Counted from the stretch's first letter, positions 18,191 to 27,408 are shown. The stretch is DNA of 64,000 nucleotides from Ordospora colligata OC4 (GCF_000803265.1 NW_014575399.1:153132-217131); one strand, 5' to 3'. The notes: generated from the letters alone by a model not told the origin. Numbers and translations are program-made.

Positions 18191-18541
18191 ATGGATAGGG
18201 GTATCTCGACAAATCTAAATGGAAAGGTGCGTGCATGTTTGGGATGCTCACAAGTAAAGACATTGGCCGACTTCCGCAGAGACGGGTGTGAAAATTGCCC
18301 GATGCTGAACATGAAGGGGAATATAACGAATGTTAATGAATGCACCACGCCAAACTTTAGAGGCGTGATTGCACTTGTTGATCCCTCCAGTAGTTGGATA
18401 GGCAAATGGCAAAGAATTTCTGAGTTCAAGAAGGGTATGTATGCGATGACTGTTGAGGGTATGCTTTCTGATGATTGCATCCGAGAGATTGAACAGAACG
18501 GAAGAACATACCATGAAAGAGAAGAGTCATTTAAGCTGTAA
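18191..18541 (+). CDS. SPT4: Transcription elongation factor Spt4
   Basis: 116 residues, full length. Spt4 pairs with the NGN domain of Spt5 on elongating RNA polymerase II. The N-terminal zinc finger is RACLGCSQVKTLADFRRDGC followed by ENC (C-x2-C...C-x2-C), and the family core ECTTPNFRGVIALVDPSSSW then GMYAMTVEGML is complete. The ATG at 18191 starts close to the finger as usual. Short gap (62 bp) to the next gene on the same strand. Confidence 0.95.
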   Translation: MDRGISTNLNGKVRACLGCSQVKTLADFRRDGCENCPMLNMKGNITNVNECTTPNFRGVIALVDPSSSWIGKWQRISEFKKGMYAMTVEGMLSDDCIREIEQNGRTYHEREESFKL

Positions 18542-18603
18542 TGCCAATAATATGCGATTTGGAGACGAAGTTTAGTGTTATTAAATGTGTTGTTACAAGA
18601 TGA

Positions 18604-19035
18604 ATGTTTGTTAAGTTTAATATGGCAATGTGCCAGCCCTTGATGGATAAAATTGATCTTGATAACGTAGACGATGCCATAAAAAGAGAAAAGTTGTTTT
18701 TGAAAGCAGCAAAGGAGTGTCTTGCCAAGATGGAATTCAAGCTTGTGGATAAGGAGCATGTTGGCGTGTTGATGAGGACACAGAAGGAAATAGACATGTG
18801 TGAGAAGTTTGGACAATTACGAGCAGAGCGCATGACAAAGAAACATGCAGAAAGAAGGATACAAAAGAAATCACGGAAAGTAGACGAGGACTCTGATGAT
18901 TTGGGTCCTGAAGAGTTCATTGCGCCAATGATCAGCAATAAGGATAACAGAAAGAAAAACAAAAAGAAGTTATACAAAAATAACTCAGAGAGGAGAAGAA
19001 AAATGAAATCGCGACAGAAACGACATAGACATTGA
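18604..19035 (+). CDS. EBP2-like ribosome assembly protein
   Basis: 143 residues, strongly basic. The order resembles Ebp2, which is needed for 60S precursor processing: a REKLFLKAAKECLAKM helix (family RE..FY.QAL.A...), the MRTQKEIDMCEKFGQLRAER segment (family MVK.D.HM.KIR..L) and a long Lys/Arg tail with KKHAERRIQKKSRK. Usual Ebp2 proteins are 300-430 residues, so both the acidic N-terminus and part of the tail are missing. An in-frame ATG lies 18 bases downstream. The assignment is by pattern and is not secure. Confidence 0.5.
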   Translation: MFVKFNMAMCQPLMDKIDLDNVDDAIKREKLFLKAAKECLAKMEFKLVDKEHVGVLMRTQKEIDMCEKFGQLRAERMTKKHAERRIQKKSRKVDEDSDDLGPEEFIAPMISNKDNRKKNKKKLYKNNSERRRKMKSRQKRHRH

Positions 19036-19210
19036 CAGAGATGTTGGCGCTTCCGATAAATAAATTAAATCTGGTTGGTATTTGTGATTTAGCAGCACAG
19101 TGCGATTTGTGTTTCAGACTTTGATTTGTACTTTAGTTGATAATGGATCAACAGCTACAAAATGACTTCTGGATTGGTCTGTGAACATAATCTAACTTCT
19201 ACACTATATC

Positions 19211-19822
19211 ATGGACAGAGATTGTGCAGCTCACATCATGAATGAACAGGCAAACAATTTGATTGTAAGTACAGGAGCCATGGCAAAGTTCAAGCAGCTG
19301 CTTACCAGTAGCATCCACGAAAGCCATGTGAGACAAAAGATCTGTACAAGCTTAGAAAGAAGTCAGATGAGCTTGTACATAGTTTTGACTGCAAAACATC
19401 TTTTCGATAGAGTCCAAAGGAGCATTCCTACACACACTCAAGCAATCGATCATGCCATGCTGTGCAAAGTGGACAGGTACATTATTGACAGAAAGACTAG
19501 GGAGGCTGAAAAGGTGCTTCGAAACGAATACCTGGTTTTTATAGGATGCACCATAATAGCCTCTAAGATGTATATGGACTTTTCATACACAAACTTCTCA
19601 TGGGTTGAGGTTTGCAATCATACAGTTGATCAGATAAACTTTACAGAAAGACAGATACTGCAGATATTGAACTATGATGTGTGCCTGAACTGGATTGAGC
19701 TGAAGATGATTTATGATGAGCTTGGGTGCAGTCAAATCACGCCCACAAAGATCAGGAAACGCAAAGGATTCTTCAAATGGGCATTCAGGTCACTGTTTCG
19801 TTTAGTTTCATGCATCAATTAG
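19211..19822 (+). CDS. PHO80/PCL-type cyclin
   Basis: 203 residues. The cyclin box lies at about residues 45-165: SLYIVLTAKHLFDRVQ, then EYLVFIGCTIIASKMYMDFS, SWVEVCNHTVDQINFTERQI and LQILNYDVCLNW. The last piece (E-x-x-(I/F)-L-x-x-L-(N/D)-Y-(D/E)) and S-W-x-x-(V/I) spacing match Pho80/Pcl-type cyclins, which activate Pho85-like CDKs. The partner CDK is not identified; CDK1 (47160) and the CTK1/BUR1-type CDK (27409) are in the window but pair with other cyclins. Basic C-terminus IRKRKGFFKW. Confidence 0.8.
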   Translation: MDRDCAAHIMNEQANNLIVSTGAMAKFKQLLTSSIHESHVRQKICTSLERSQMSLYIVLTAKHLFDRVQRSIPTHTQAIDHAMLCKVDRYIIDRKTREAEKVLRNEYLVFIGCTIIASKMYMDFSYTNFSWVEVCNHTVDQINFTERQILQILNYDVCLNWIELKMIYDELGCSQITPTKIRKRKGFFKWAFRSLFRLVSCIN

Positions 19823-19996
19823 CATCATACTTCGATTGACAGCTTGATTGGTTCATTGCCAGTTTATACATTCAAGTTTAAGAACTCATGATATCCATAA
19901 AGCAAGTCCAAGTCCATGCAGTAAATTCGCTTTTACTATTGATCTTACACATATTTGATTATTTGTTTAATTTGTCATATATAATATGCCTGGCAT

Positions 19997-20776
19997 TCAC
20001 TGCTGATTGCCGCTGATTGTTGGCTTTTCTATCGATTCAACGGAGGATTCTGCTTCATGACTGTCCTTCAAATTCAATGCGCCAAACCCAAGTCTGTTTG
20101 TATCCGTTGGATTGTTCTCAAGATTAAATTTGTTTCTTGACGATATCCTAAGCGAAGCAGGTGAATTCTTTTTTATGACTGCTTCTTCGTGCACAGGAGC
20201 TGTTGAAATCTCTTTATTACTCACATTGTCCTTGATAACATCATCATTTTGTACCTGCGCAATAATAGCATCTTCAGAAAACTTGGGCATCTTGATATCG
20301 CTTACCTTTTTGGGCTGCAAGGTATTCTTGCTTTTACATTCGAGATTGTGGATAAATTCCATTCCAGGCTCGTCAATTTCGCTCTTCTTTACCATGTCAT
20401 CAACATTCTTTGCATACCACTCAGCACCTGTATATTTTAAACGCATATCAGGCCCTTTCCCAAGCTTTGACGCATTCGCATTTCCTGACACATACACTCT
20501 TCTCAGCTCAGACAGCTTCCATCCATCAAGTATCATTGACTTTACCTTGCTTATTTCAACACCAAGCTCTCGATGCTTTGCAGCACACTCAGTGCATATA
20601 AAAAACCCATAGGTCACTGCGATCCATATCGGTGATGGCTTATCACAATCTGCACATCTCTTGTTGTTGGATTGTGCCCTCACATGCTTGAAAAACGTGT
20701 TTGCTATTAATTTGTCGACTGAATCATGATCATCCATGCACTCAGGGCTCTCTTTTCGATGATGTTTTGATTGCAT
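19997..20776 (-). CDS. ArfGAP of the Glo3 type
   Basis: 259 residues. The zinc finger is CADCDKPSPIWIAVTYGFFI then CTEC (C-x2-C-x16-C-x2-C, residues 41-63), followed by the arginine-finger segment KHRELGVEIS and a KLSELRRVYVSGNANA helix. This domain stimulates GTP hydrolysis on ARF and regulates COPI coats. The C-terminal SLRISSRNKFNL piece and GFGAL near residue 230 recall the ISSxxxFG repeats (Glo3 motif). An ARF-family GTPase is encoded at 48617. The ATG at 20776 is the first ATG. Confidence 0.88.
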   Translation of the reverse strand: MQSKHHRKESPECMDDHDSVDKLIANTFFKHVRAQSNNKRCADCDKPSPIWIAVTYGFFICTECAAKHRELGVEISKVKSMILDGWKLSELRRVYVSGNANASKLGKGPDMRLKYTGAEWYAKNVDDMVKKSEIDEPGMEFIHNLECKSKNTLQPKKVSDIKMPKFSEDAIIAQVQNDDVIKDNVSNKEISTAPVHEEAVIKKNSPASLRISSRNKFNLENNPTDTNRLGFGALNLKDSHEAESSVESIEKPTISGNQQ

Positions 20777-21012
20777 ACAAGCATATTATAATAATGACAA
20801 AATATGAAAAACACATAAACTAAGGTAATCACACTATTGTGTACGCATTAGCATAAATAGAACGTATTCATGAAAATAGAGAGCAATAAATCATCTACAA
20901 ATGCATTATAAAAACATCACTGTATCATATCATATAGGCAAAGTCAAACTAAAATGCATTTATTTACATTATTGAGAGGTTCTGAATCACAATGAATATT
21001 TCATTCCTCTTG

Positions 21013-21753
21013 TCAGTATTTGCTTGTCAAGAAGTTGAAATGCGGAAAATGATTATCTTCATGATGATAATCATCACGATTGTGTAGTAAGTGTTCATGT
21101 GAACGAGATAAACGAGGTAGATGTGATGATGCATGACTGTGTGAGTGTGAGGCAGGATCGGAAGTCTTGTTGATAATGATTACACTTGGTTTTCCACACT
21201 TGCTCGGGTCTCCGTATGGGCAATAAGGCTCGTGATTTAGAAGCATCCTTTGATTCATTTCATTGACAGGAATATCACGGTCAAATAAAAACTTCTGCCG
21301 AGGATTATTGCCATCGCATCTCTCTCTTGTGATGTTCCCAGTATCTTCGTTGTATTGCAAGCATTCTTCGGAGCTTGTATAGTCATTCTTAAAGCTGACA
21401 ATCATGAACCCAGTATCTTTTATTTGTGTTCTAGGAAACATGAATATCCTTTGATTGATTTCAGGTGTAGCGGTTTTCCATATAACCAACTTATTTATAT
21501 TACTTTCAATATCCAAATAATCTTTAGTATTTACCTCCTGGATAGTAAACCTGGTAGCACTATTGCCCACAGGTATTTTTACGAACTCTAAAGCGGGCAT
21601 CGTATTTGACATTACAATTCTTCTATCTTCCATCGAATATCCTCCACTAAAGAACTTTGTAGGGTCCAGCTTAGAAGCTATTTTAAATGGTCCTTCTTCG
21701 TCAGCAATAACTATTCCAATAGTGACTATTATGTTCAGGAAGACTGGTCTCAT
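21013..21753 (-). CDS. Secreted ricin-B-lectin-like protein with His-rich tail
   Basis: 246 residues. A hydrophobic signal peptide (VFLNIIVTIGIVIADEE) is followed by a trefoil-like domain, residues about 22-165: GPFKIASKLDPTKFFSGG, TIQEVNTKDYLDIESN and ECLQYNEDTGNITRERC then RQKFLFD, the C-L-(D/Q)-x...(V/I)-x-x-x-x-C-x-G...Q-x-F pattern of RBL repeats. A Cys-rich patch (PYCPYGDPSKCGKP) precedes a tail of about 50 residues with many His (SHSHSHASSH, HEHLLH, YHHEDNHFPH). The tail may bind metal or sense pH. Spore-wall or host-binding function is inferred. Confidence 0.72.
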   Translation of the reverse strand: MRPVFLNIIVTIGIVIADEEGPFKIASKLDPTKFFSGGYSMEDRRIVMSNTMPALEFVKIPVGNSATRFTIQEVNTKDYLDIESNINKLVIWKTATPEINQRIFMFPRTQIKDTGFMIVSFKNDYTSSEECLQYNEDTGNITRERCDGNNPRQKFLFDRDIPVNEMNQRMLLNHEPYCPYGDPSKCGKPSVIIINKTSDPASHSHSHASSHLPRLSRSHEHLLHNRDDYHHEDNHFPHFNFLTSKY

Positions 21754-22097
21754 GCTCTTGAGTAATTTCGCGATACTTTATATATTTTGATTCAAAAGTC
21801 TGTTTCAGGCTGAAACACAGACCACGAATAGTCTTGTTAACTTTTTAAAACTACTTACAAACAGATTAGATTCAAGTACAGCTTATTGGCTATTGTATAC
21901 GGTTTATTAATAATGTGTTTCATGCAATACTGGTGTATTTAATTTGTGCTCGATCAAGTATGTAAATACCAATATTAATCTGATATGAACCTCAATTCAT
22001 GAAATATTTTGTAATCGAAGGTAATTTATTTGCTTAACTAATGCGTGAAATTATTGTCTTTGTAAACAGATTAAACGTTGCATAGTGGAGGGCTGTA
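21754..22097. other. Gene-free AT-rich stretch
   Basis: About 340 bases between two divergent genes. I see AT-rich sequence and short inverted pieces but no frame of interest and no RNA gene. Confidence 0.4.
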
Positions 22098-23102
22098 ATG
22101 AGCAAGCACAAGAGCAGAGTGGCAGCAGATAAGTATTTTGTAACAACAGAAAGCAAGAGTGTAGACTGTCACGCCATGGCGGATATGATGCATGTAATTG
22201 TAACAGACAGTATAGCAGTGGAAGCCACCAGTGAAGTTAGTGAAGAAGACTTGGGAGAGGAATACAGCAAGCTAAACAAATTATTTATATTGTCGTGTAT
22301 GTCAGTGATGGAAAGCGGAGAAAGTTTAATGCCGCTATTTACACAGTACAAATCATTTATCAAACTGATTAAGGAGAATGAACAAATGCATTCTGGAGAA
22401 TTTGAGTTTTCACTATCTGATTGCCAATTGCCTGTAGGATCTAGGACGAAGAATACAAAGCATCAATGCTCACAGAGTGGGATGTACAAGTTCCTTACAA
22501 ATTATTTTGGAGTGGAATGTCCGAATACGAACATAAATGACGAGTTTGTGGATTCACTAGAGGAATTCAAGAGAATGGAGCGGATGTCAGACTTTCCTTT
22601 CAACGAGCCTGTTCACCACACAAAAGGAAGTGGAATGATTCTTTCACTTTCACTTTCGAGGATGGAGGATGTTGGTAATCACAACAGAAAAGTGTTTGAA
22701 ACGATAACAAAGCTGAGAAAAGAGAAGAATGCACTTACATATGTAAAGAATCCGATGTTTTTTGAAGAAAGCTCTGATGAAGAAGGCTATGAAGGAGATA
22801 CGCCGATGATTAGGGAGGTAGTTGGATGTGCACATTATGAGAGTGGAAAGTACAAGTTTCTTTGTGATCTTGTCCTCAGGGGAGTGTCTAGCAAGAGCTG
22901 TAATTACATAAACATGAGGCGAGGAAAGCGGACAATCTTTAGACATCTTGATGGAAGGCAGATAAGGATGACACACAGCAAAGGGGAAGATGTGGTTTAC
23001 ATGCTTGTCATGAAGACAATGGAGATATACAAGCTTGTGTGTAGGCATCCAAGCATTGCTCTGAAGATATATGAGCATTTGAAAAGTGCATGGATTGATT
23101 GA
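22098..23102 (+). CDS. Conserved-looking protein of unknown function
   Basis: 334 residues, no signal peptide or membrane segment. The N-terminal half is mixed with an acidic patch (SEVSEEDLGEEYSKL). The C-terminal 130 residues are richer in conserved-looking features: FFEESSDEEGYEGDTP, then VVGCAHYESGKYKFLCDLVLR and INMRRGKRTIFRHLDGRQI. The Ser/Glu cluster looks like a casein-kinase-2 target. I do not recognise the family. A nuclear role is possible from the charge pattern but not shown. Confidence 0.7.
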   Translation: MSKHKSRVAADKYFVTTESKSVDCHAMADMMHVIVTDSIAVEATSEVSEEDLGEEYSKLNKLFILSCMSVMESGESLMPLFTQYKSFIKLIKENEQMHSGEFEFSLSDCQLPVGSRTKNTKHQCSQSGMYKFLTNYFGVECPNTNINDEFVDSLEEFKRMERMSDFPFNEPVHHTKGSGMILSLSLSRMEDVGNHNRKVFETITKLRKEKNALTYVKNPMFFEESSDEEGYEGDTPMIREVVGCAHYESGKYKFLCDLVLRGVSSKSCNYINMRRGKRTIFRHLDGRQIRMTHSKGEDVVYMLVMKTMEIYKLVCRHPSIALKIYEHLKSAWID

Positions 23103-23151
23103 TACGAAGAGATTTTGTAACTGACTCCGGATATGGCAATTTTGTAGATAT

Positions 23152-23688
23152 ATGAGAATTGTATCTGGTGGGCTATTTGAAGTAATTAAAATGAAGAGAT
23201 TGAATAGATTTTCGATATCAAATGTGCTTTTAGCAGTGCATGGAGTGTTATTTGTTGTTCTGTGTTTTTTAAGAACGATATACGGGACACTGGCTCTTGC
23301 TTGCTGTGTTTTTGTTCATAGGAGAATGTTGTTTCGTATTATAGCGATAGTGATATGTGTGGTGCATTTATATCTAGTGATTATCAATATGTTTAAAGGC
23401 TCTGATACTCTTGATGGAATTGAATATACTGATAAACCGCCGATGCATTTGATAAATGCACAGAAACCTGAATACGATCCACCATACGAATGTGTTGACG
23501 AGCAAAGTGATTTATCTGATGATTCGGTGTACAAGATGCTTCCGTTAATATGTGATGGCAATGGTTGTGAGAATTTGAGTGATTCAAACAAATGCAATTG
23601 CACTGATACTGTTGTATGCCATTTACCAACGTGTTATTTCAATGCATATTTAACAGGAGGCATTTTACCAGGCAGTAGTTTGATTTAG
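23152..23688 (+). CDS. Membrane protein with Cys-rich tail, unknown
   Basis: 178 residues. Two hydrophobic stretches, NVLLAVHGVLFVVLCFL (about 24-40) and RIIAIVICVVHLYLVIINMF (about 62-81), flank a short basic loop (VHRRMLF). The tail from about residue 100 holds paired cysteines (YECVDE, ICDGNGCENL, KCNCTDTVVCHLPTCY), suggesting an extracytosolic disulfide-rich end. It is preceded by only 50 bp of gap. No family recognised. An in-frame ATG at 23191 would shorten the N-terminus. Confidence 0.55.
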   Translation: MRIVSGGLFEVIKMKRLNRFSISNVLLAVHGVLFVVLCFLRTIYGTLALACCVFVHRRMLFRIIAIVICVVHLYLVIINMFKGSDTLDGIEYTDKPPMHLINAQKPEYDPPYECVDEQSDLSDDSVYKMLPLICDGNGCENLSDSNKCNCTDTVVCHLPTCYFNAYLTGGILPGSSLI

Positions 23689-23789
23689 TTTTTCAATCGT
23701 CGTGTGTTTTTGTTGATGTGTGATCGAATGAATGGATGGAAAAGGAGTAAAGGAGAGTGTTTTATAATTGCACGAGTGATGGTAAGTGT

Positions 23790-25475
23790 ATGGAGAAGGA
23801 AACAGATGGGCTGAATGGCACCTCGATTTCATCTGAAGACATTCTCATGGACATACTTGGATATTATGATGAAGTGTCTGAAGATTGTTGTGTGGAGAAA
23901 GAAATTAGTGAGTGTCATAGCACTGAATGCCAGAATGACAATGATTATGCTGAGGATGTTTATTCTGATGATGAGCAAGAATACACTATCTGTGATCTTG
24001 ATTCTTATGCGGTCAATGCAGACATGGATTATGCGGAATATAACTGCACAGAAGATGTGTCACACAATGGCCCTGATGAGAGGATGAATCAGAATGATGA
24101 TTTGAATATCAATGAATTCTATTTGGTCCAAGAAAGACTAAAATGTGCTCCACTTGCATGTTTGTACGATGACTCTGAAACTTATTGTGAACGTAGCACA
24201 AATCATAACGCAAATGAATTGTCAGTGAAAACATCTTCCCTTGATGATCAACCTGGATCTACTGCATGTATAATCAGTGATATTGATGATCAACATGAAC
24301 ATACCGAATTTACAGTTAACGAGTCTACTAAATGTACATCCAACGAATCTATTGCATGCACAATCAATGAGAATACATCTGATAATCAATATGAACCTAT
24401 CGAATACACAATCAACGAATCTCTTGATGATCAATGTGAATCTACTGAATGCACAATCAATGAGCATGCACTTGAGCGGGTATCTACTGATATTCAAGGC
24501 ATGTCTGAGAAGGAAGCAGAACTAAGAGACCAGGTTGTTGAGATATTTTGCTCTACGCCTAAGATTGATGCAAATAATATTCTTTTTGATAGGATGACGG
24601 TCAACCGCATTTGTATTGATGAAGCCATATTTGTCAGTGCTGATGAGTATGAAAATACAAATGCACAAAGGAAGACAAAGAAAGATCACTCAATTAATAA
24701 TGATGATACAAAGTGTACTGATAGTCGAATGTACAGCTTTAGTAAGGAAGATGCGTTAACAAGTGAATTGAACACAGATGTGACAATGGATGAGGAAACC
24801 ATGAAGGTTTTCAAAGAAATGGAGAAACGCACATCAGAGGTGGATTCATCATGTGCTAGTGTCTCCGGAGATGTGCCACGTCAAAAGTTTGTGATTGACC
24901 AGGAGGAGGTTTTCCTGAAGATTGAGGATGTGATTAGACTGAATGACTTAAAGCACAGGAATCTAATTGGAAAGATGCACAAAAAAGGAAGAAATGGTAG
25001 ATACCAATACAACTGGTTTACCCTGAGAAAGAATTTCTTTACTTGCTACAGTAGGAAGGGATGGAGGATGGTGCCTGGGGCATTGCTTGAAAATGACGGA
25101 AACCTGAAAGATCCTGAGCAGGACATGTTTTTCCTGAAGAGGAAGTATACCCTTGATCTGTTGTGCACAAAGATATATCTGTTGAATAAGAAGAAGTGGT
25201 ATGGCTGTATCTCTGCAAACTCCTGGACTGAAGATGGGCTCATTGACATTACTGAAGATACAAAGATAATGAAAATAGTACCTGTGAAAAGACACTTTGT
25301 GGTTGTGTTGAAGAAGAACCTTGTGAAGACCGAGATCCACATGAAAGAGCTTAGCTTTATGCTAAAGAATGGGGATGCCACTTACTTTTATAAGTCAAAA
25401 TGCATTGATACCTTTCTTAGCTGGATTATTGCATTTGCATTCAGACAGGGAAGAATCGCATGTAATATTGGCTAG
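23790..25475 (+). CDS. Acidic repeat protein with C-terminal PH-like domain
   Basis: 561 residues from the first ATG (the frame opens at a GTG 33 bases earlier). Residues 1-230 are very acidic, with repeats of the form CTINE and STECTINE (coded by 24277-24470). A helical bridge follows. Residues about 395-550 form a PH-like domain: LIGKMHKKGRNGRYQYNWFTL then RKNFFTCY (beta-strands 1-3 with the K-x-G and R-(W/F)-F pattern) and a final SWIIAFAFRQGR helix. Such domains bind phosphoinositides or proteins. Role unknown, possibly membrane anchoring. Confidence 0.65.
   Translation: MEKETDGLNGTSISSEDILMDILGYYDEVSEDCCVEKEISECHSTECQNDNDYAEDVYSDDEQEYTICDLDSYAVNADMDYAEYNCTEDVSHNGPDERMNQNDDLNINEFYLVQERLKCAPLACLYDDSETYCERSTNHNANELSVKTSSLDDQPGSTACIISDIDDQHEHTEFTVNESTKCTSNESIACTINENTSDNQYEPIEYTINESLDDQCESTECTINEHALERVSTDIQGMSEKEAELRDQVVEIFCSTPKIDANNILFDRMTVNRICIDEAIFVSADEYENTNAQRKTKKDHSINNDDTKCTDSRMYSFSKEDALTSELNTDVTMDEETMKVFKEMEKRTSEVDSSCASVSGDVPRQKFVIDQEEVFLKIEDVIRLNDLKHRNLIGKMHKKGRNGRYQYNWFTLRKNFFTCYSRKGWRMVPGALLENDGNLKDPEQDMFFLKRKYTLDLLCTKIYLLNKKKWYGCISANSWTEDGLIDITEDTKIMKIVPVKRHFVVVLKKNLVKTEIHMKELSFMLKNGDATYFYKSKCIDTFLSWIIAFAFRQGRIACNIG
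24277..24470 (+). repeat. Coding repeat of CTINE-type units
   Basis: Repeated gatgatcaa / aatgaatctactgaatgcaca pieces encode the CTINE/STECTINE runs. Copies differ at several positions, so the array is old or under relaxed constraint. Confidence 0.55.
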
Positions 25476-25592
25476 TATAATGGATATGATGCTTTGATGT
25501 TTTGGTATACTGATGAAGTGGTAATGAACCAGCTAAATTTGAATAAAGTAAAATGCTTTTTATGCGTCTTTGTATTTGAATGAAAGTTATTG

Positions 25593-26657
25593 ATGATTCA
25601 AGATCAAGATGTTTTCGTGTTTATGAGAATAGATGAATCGCCCATGTGTGATGTTCTGGACATTATTGAATGTCCTTTCAGGGCCGATGATTGTGTCTTA
25701 CCTCTCATAAAGACAAGCTCTGGATACGAAATGCGCGTTTGCAGCCGACCTGATTCAAAGAAGGTCCTTGCAACAAAGAGTAAAAAAGAATCACGATATC
25801 TGCATGTGCGAGTCGATGACTATGGGTGCAAACAGATAGGATATACAGAGAATATGTATCTGTTCTCCACGCCTGCCGACTTTTACGTTCCTATTGATCA
25901 ATGCTCAAGAGAGTTTTACTCAAGTATCTATGACAAGCTGGTTCATGGAGACATGCAACAGTGCATGGAAGTTGCACAGATGTTTAGTGAGTCGTATATA
26001 GACAATGAGGTTCCGATGTATCCAGCACCTGTGATTTCCACAGTGGAGAGTTTTGAGAACTACAACTTCAAAGACTTCAGGAGTGGAAGAGATAGACCGA
26101 TAGATACGATACATGCAGGATATGATGATGAGATACCATGCGAGCCTATTGAAGGACTCGAGGGCTCTTTGATGAAATTACACTCGGTAGATGTGATGGA
26201 GATTCAGAGACAGATATTTGGGCAGGTGTTTTTGGTTCATCCAATACTCAGGATTTCAAATGTGATACGTATGTTTGACTTGGATGAAAGGGCATCTGAA
26301 GTTGAGTTCAGCAACTGGAAAATAAAGAAGCTTCTTCCATTGCATGCATACTTCATTACATCTGGACCATGGAGGGGATGCTGGGCAAGGTTTGGATTTA
26401 ACCCGAAGGCTGATCAGTCGAACTTCAAGTATCAGATATACGACAGTCGTAAGTCTGGACGCACTTTCCAAGTGTTCGAAGCAGAAAACGTTGTTTTTGA
26501 AGTTGAAAGGAATAAGCCATGGTACCTTACAGACAAGCCAAATTTTAGAACGGGATTCCATACAAAGGCTCTTCTCAACTTGTTGAAGTTCAGGTCTGAG
26601 TTGGAGTTCCATCAAGCAGATGACGGAGATGAAATGGATTTTGAAGTTTATGACTGA
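25593..26657 (+). CDS. TFIIIC subunit (Tfc1/Sfc1, tau95-like)
   Basis: 354 residues from the first ATG (the frame opens with a TTG directly before it). TFIIIC recognises internal promoters of tRNA genes and 5S; this subunit binds the A-box side. Family marks are RDRPIDTIHAGYDDEIPCEP in the middle (near residue 170), then a winged-helix-like region, and the C-terminal SGPWRGCWARFGFNPKAD (family SGPWRRCW.RFGYDPR.D). The last residues are acidic. A second TFIIIC-type subunit is encoded at 34313. Confidence 0.85.
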   Translation: MIQDQDVFVFMRIDESPMCDVLDIIECPFRADDCVLPLIKTSSGYEMRVCSRPDSKKVLATKSKKESRYLHVRVDDYGCKQIGYTENMYLFSTPADFYVPIDQCSREFYSSIYDKLVHGDMQQCMEVAQMFSESYIDNEVPMYPAPVISTVESFENYNFKDFRSGRDRPIDTIHAGYDDEIPCEPIEGLEGSLMKLHSVDVMEIQRQIFGQVFLVHPILRISNVIRMFDLDERASEVEFSNWKIKKLLPLHAYFITSGPWRGCWARFGFNPKADQSNFKYQIYDSRKSGRTFQVFEAENVVFEVERNKPWYLTDKPNFRTGFHTKALLNLLKFRSELEFHQADDGDEMDFEVYD

Positions 26658-26758
26658 ATTCATGTTTATTGAAATCACAGTAAGAATACAAAGATGTGGT
26701 TGTTGATGGCCTGGCAGGACTAGTTCTGCAGCGAAAGAGAAATGGATGAAAAAATTAT

Positions 26759-26761
26759 CCC
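26759..26761 (+). promoter_or_regulatory. CCC start-proximal motif of eL6
   Basis: CCC preceded by an A/T run, six bases before the ATG at 26768. It independently supports this ATG, which is separated from the rest of the gene by an intron. Confidence 0.55.
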
Positions 26762-26767
26762 TCAAAA

Positions 26768-27304
26768 ATGGTAAGTGAGTTTGCGTAATTTCAGTTGATT
26801 AAGGATGTTAGAGTTATAGCGGATGAAGCAGGTTTGTACATGCCAGATGACATTCCGGCATTTGTGGAGAAGCATAAGAAGAGGACTGCAGTGAAGCCAA
26901 GGGTTTCCAGGAGCGATTTGACCAGCGGAATGATTGTTGTTGTTTTAGAGGGTGTTTATGCAGCAAAGCGAGTTGTGTATCTGAAGAGCCTTGAAAACAA
27001 TCTTACACTTTGTGTAGGTCCTAGGTCGATCAATGGCGTTGGATTGTTTAAGATTGACGAGAGGTATCTGCTTGCAACATCCACGGTGCTAAAAATTGAT
27101 GTTGATGCAAAGATTGATTGCGAGAACGTGTTCTTGGCTGAAAGAGACGTTTATGCTCTACCGAATGCAGGTGCAAGCTCAACAGAGCAGAAGATTGACG
27201 AGCAGGTTATGAAAGCAGTTAAGGCAGTGGAATACATGAAGACATATCTTTCTGAGCAGTTTGAGATTGATGCAACAAAGGACTTTTATTCTCTGAAGTA
27301 TTAA
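26768..27304 (+). CDS. RPL6: 60S ribosomal protein eL6, interrupted by a 24-nt intron
   Basis: Spliced length 170 residues. Exon 1 is the ATG at 26768-26770; exon 2 runs 26795-27304. eL6 binds 25S rRNA on the large subunit. The protein has the family core TSGMIVVVLEGVYAAKRVVY (family TPGTV.ILL.GR..GKRVV.LK), then GPRSINGVGLFKIDERYLLATST and a YMKTYLSEQF C-terminus. Without splicing, the ATG frame would stop at TAA after six codons, while the conserved frame lacks an ATG at its start. Splicing places TTG as second codon. CCC lies six bases before the ATG. Confidence 0.9.
26771..26794 (+). other. 24-nt spliceosomal intron in eL6
   Basis: It starts with GTAAGT directly after the ATG and ends TTTCAG, with TAAT, a likely branch site, eight bases from the 3' end. 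Position (right after the start codon), length and signals match microsporidian ribosomal-protein introns. Removal is required to join ATG to the conserved frame. Retention of this intron implies a working spliceosome. Confidence 0.85.
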
Positions 27305-27408
27305 AAAGTATGCATTTTCATTATTTTATTGAACCCATTTCATTGAGCAAGACTGTTCAAGCAGCTCTTAATAAAATTCTTAACTCCCAACCTTATAATA
27401 CCAAATTG

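Noticed and set aside
23779..23802. Second 24-nt GTAAGT...CAG candidate near the start of the PH-like protein
   Set aside because: GTAAGTGTATGGAGAAGGAAACAG has the same length as the eL6 intron, but it has no TAAT-type branch site, the length is a multiple of three so it is read through in frame, and no ATG in the protein frame precedes it. The ATG at 23790 already lies inside it, so no splicing is needed.
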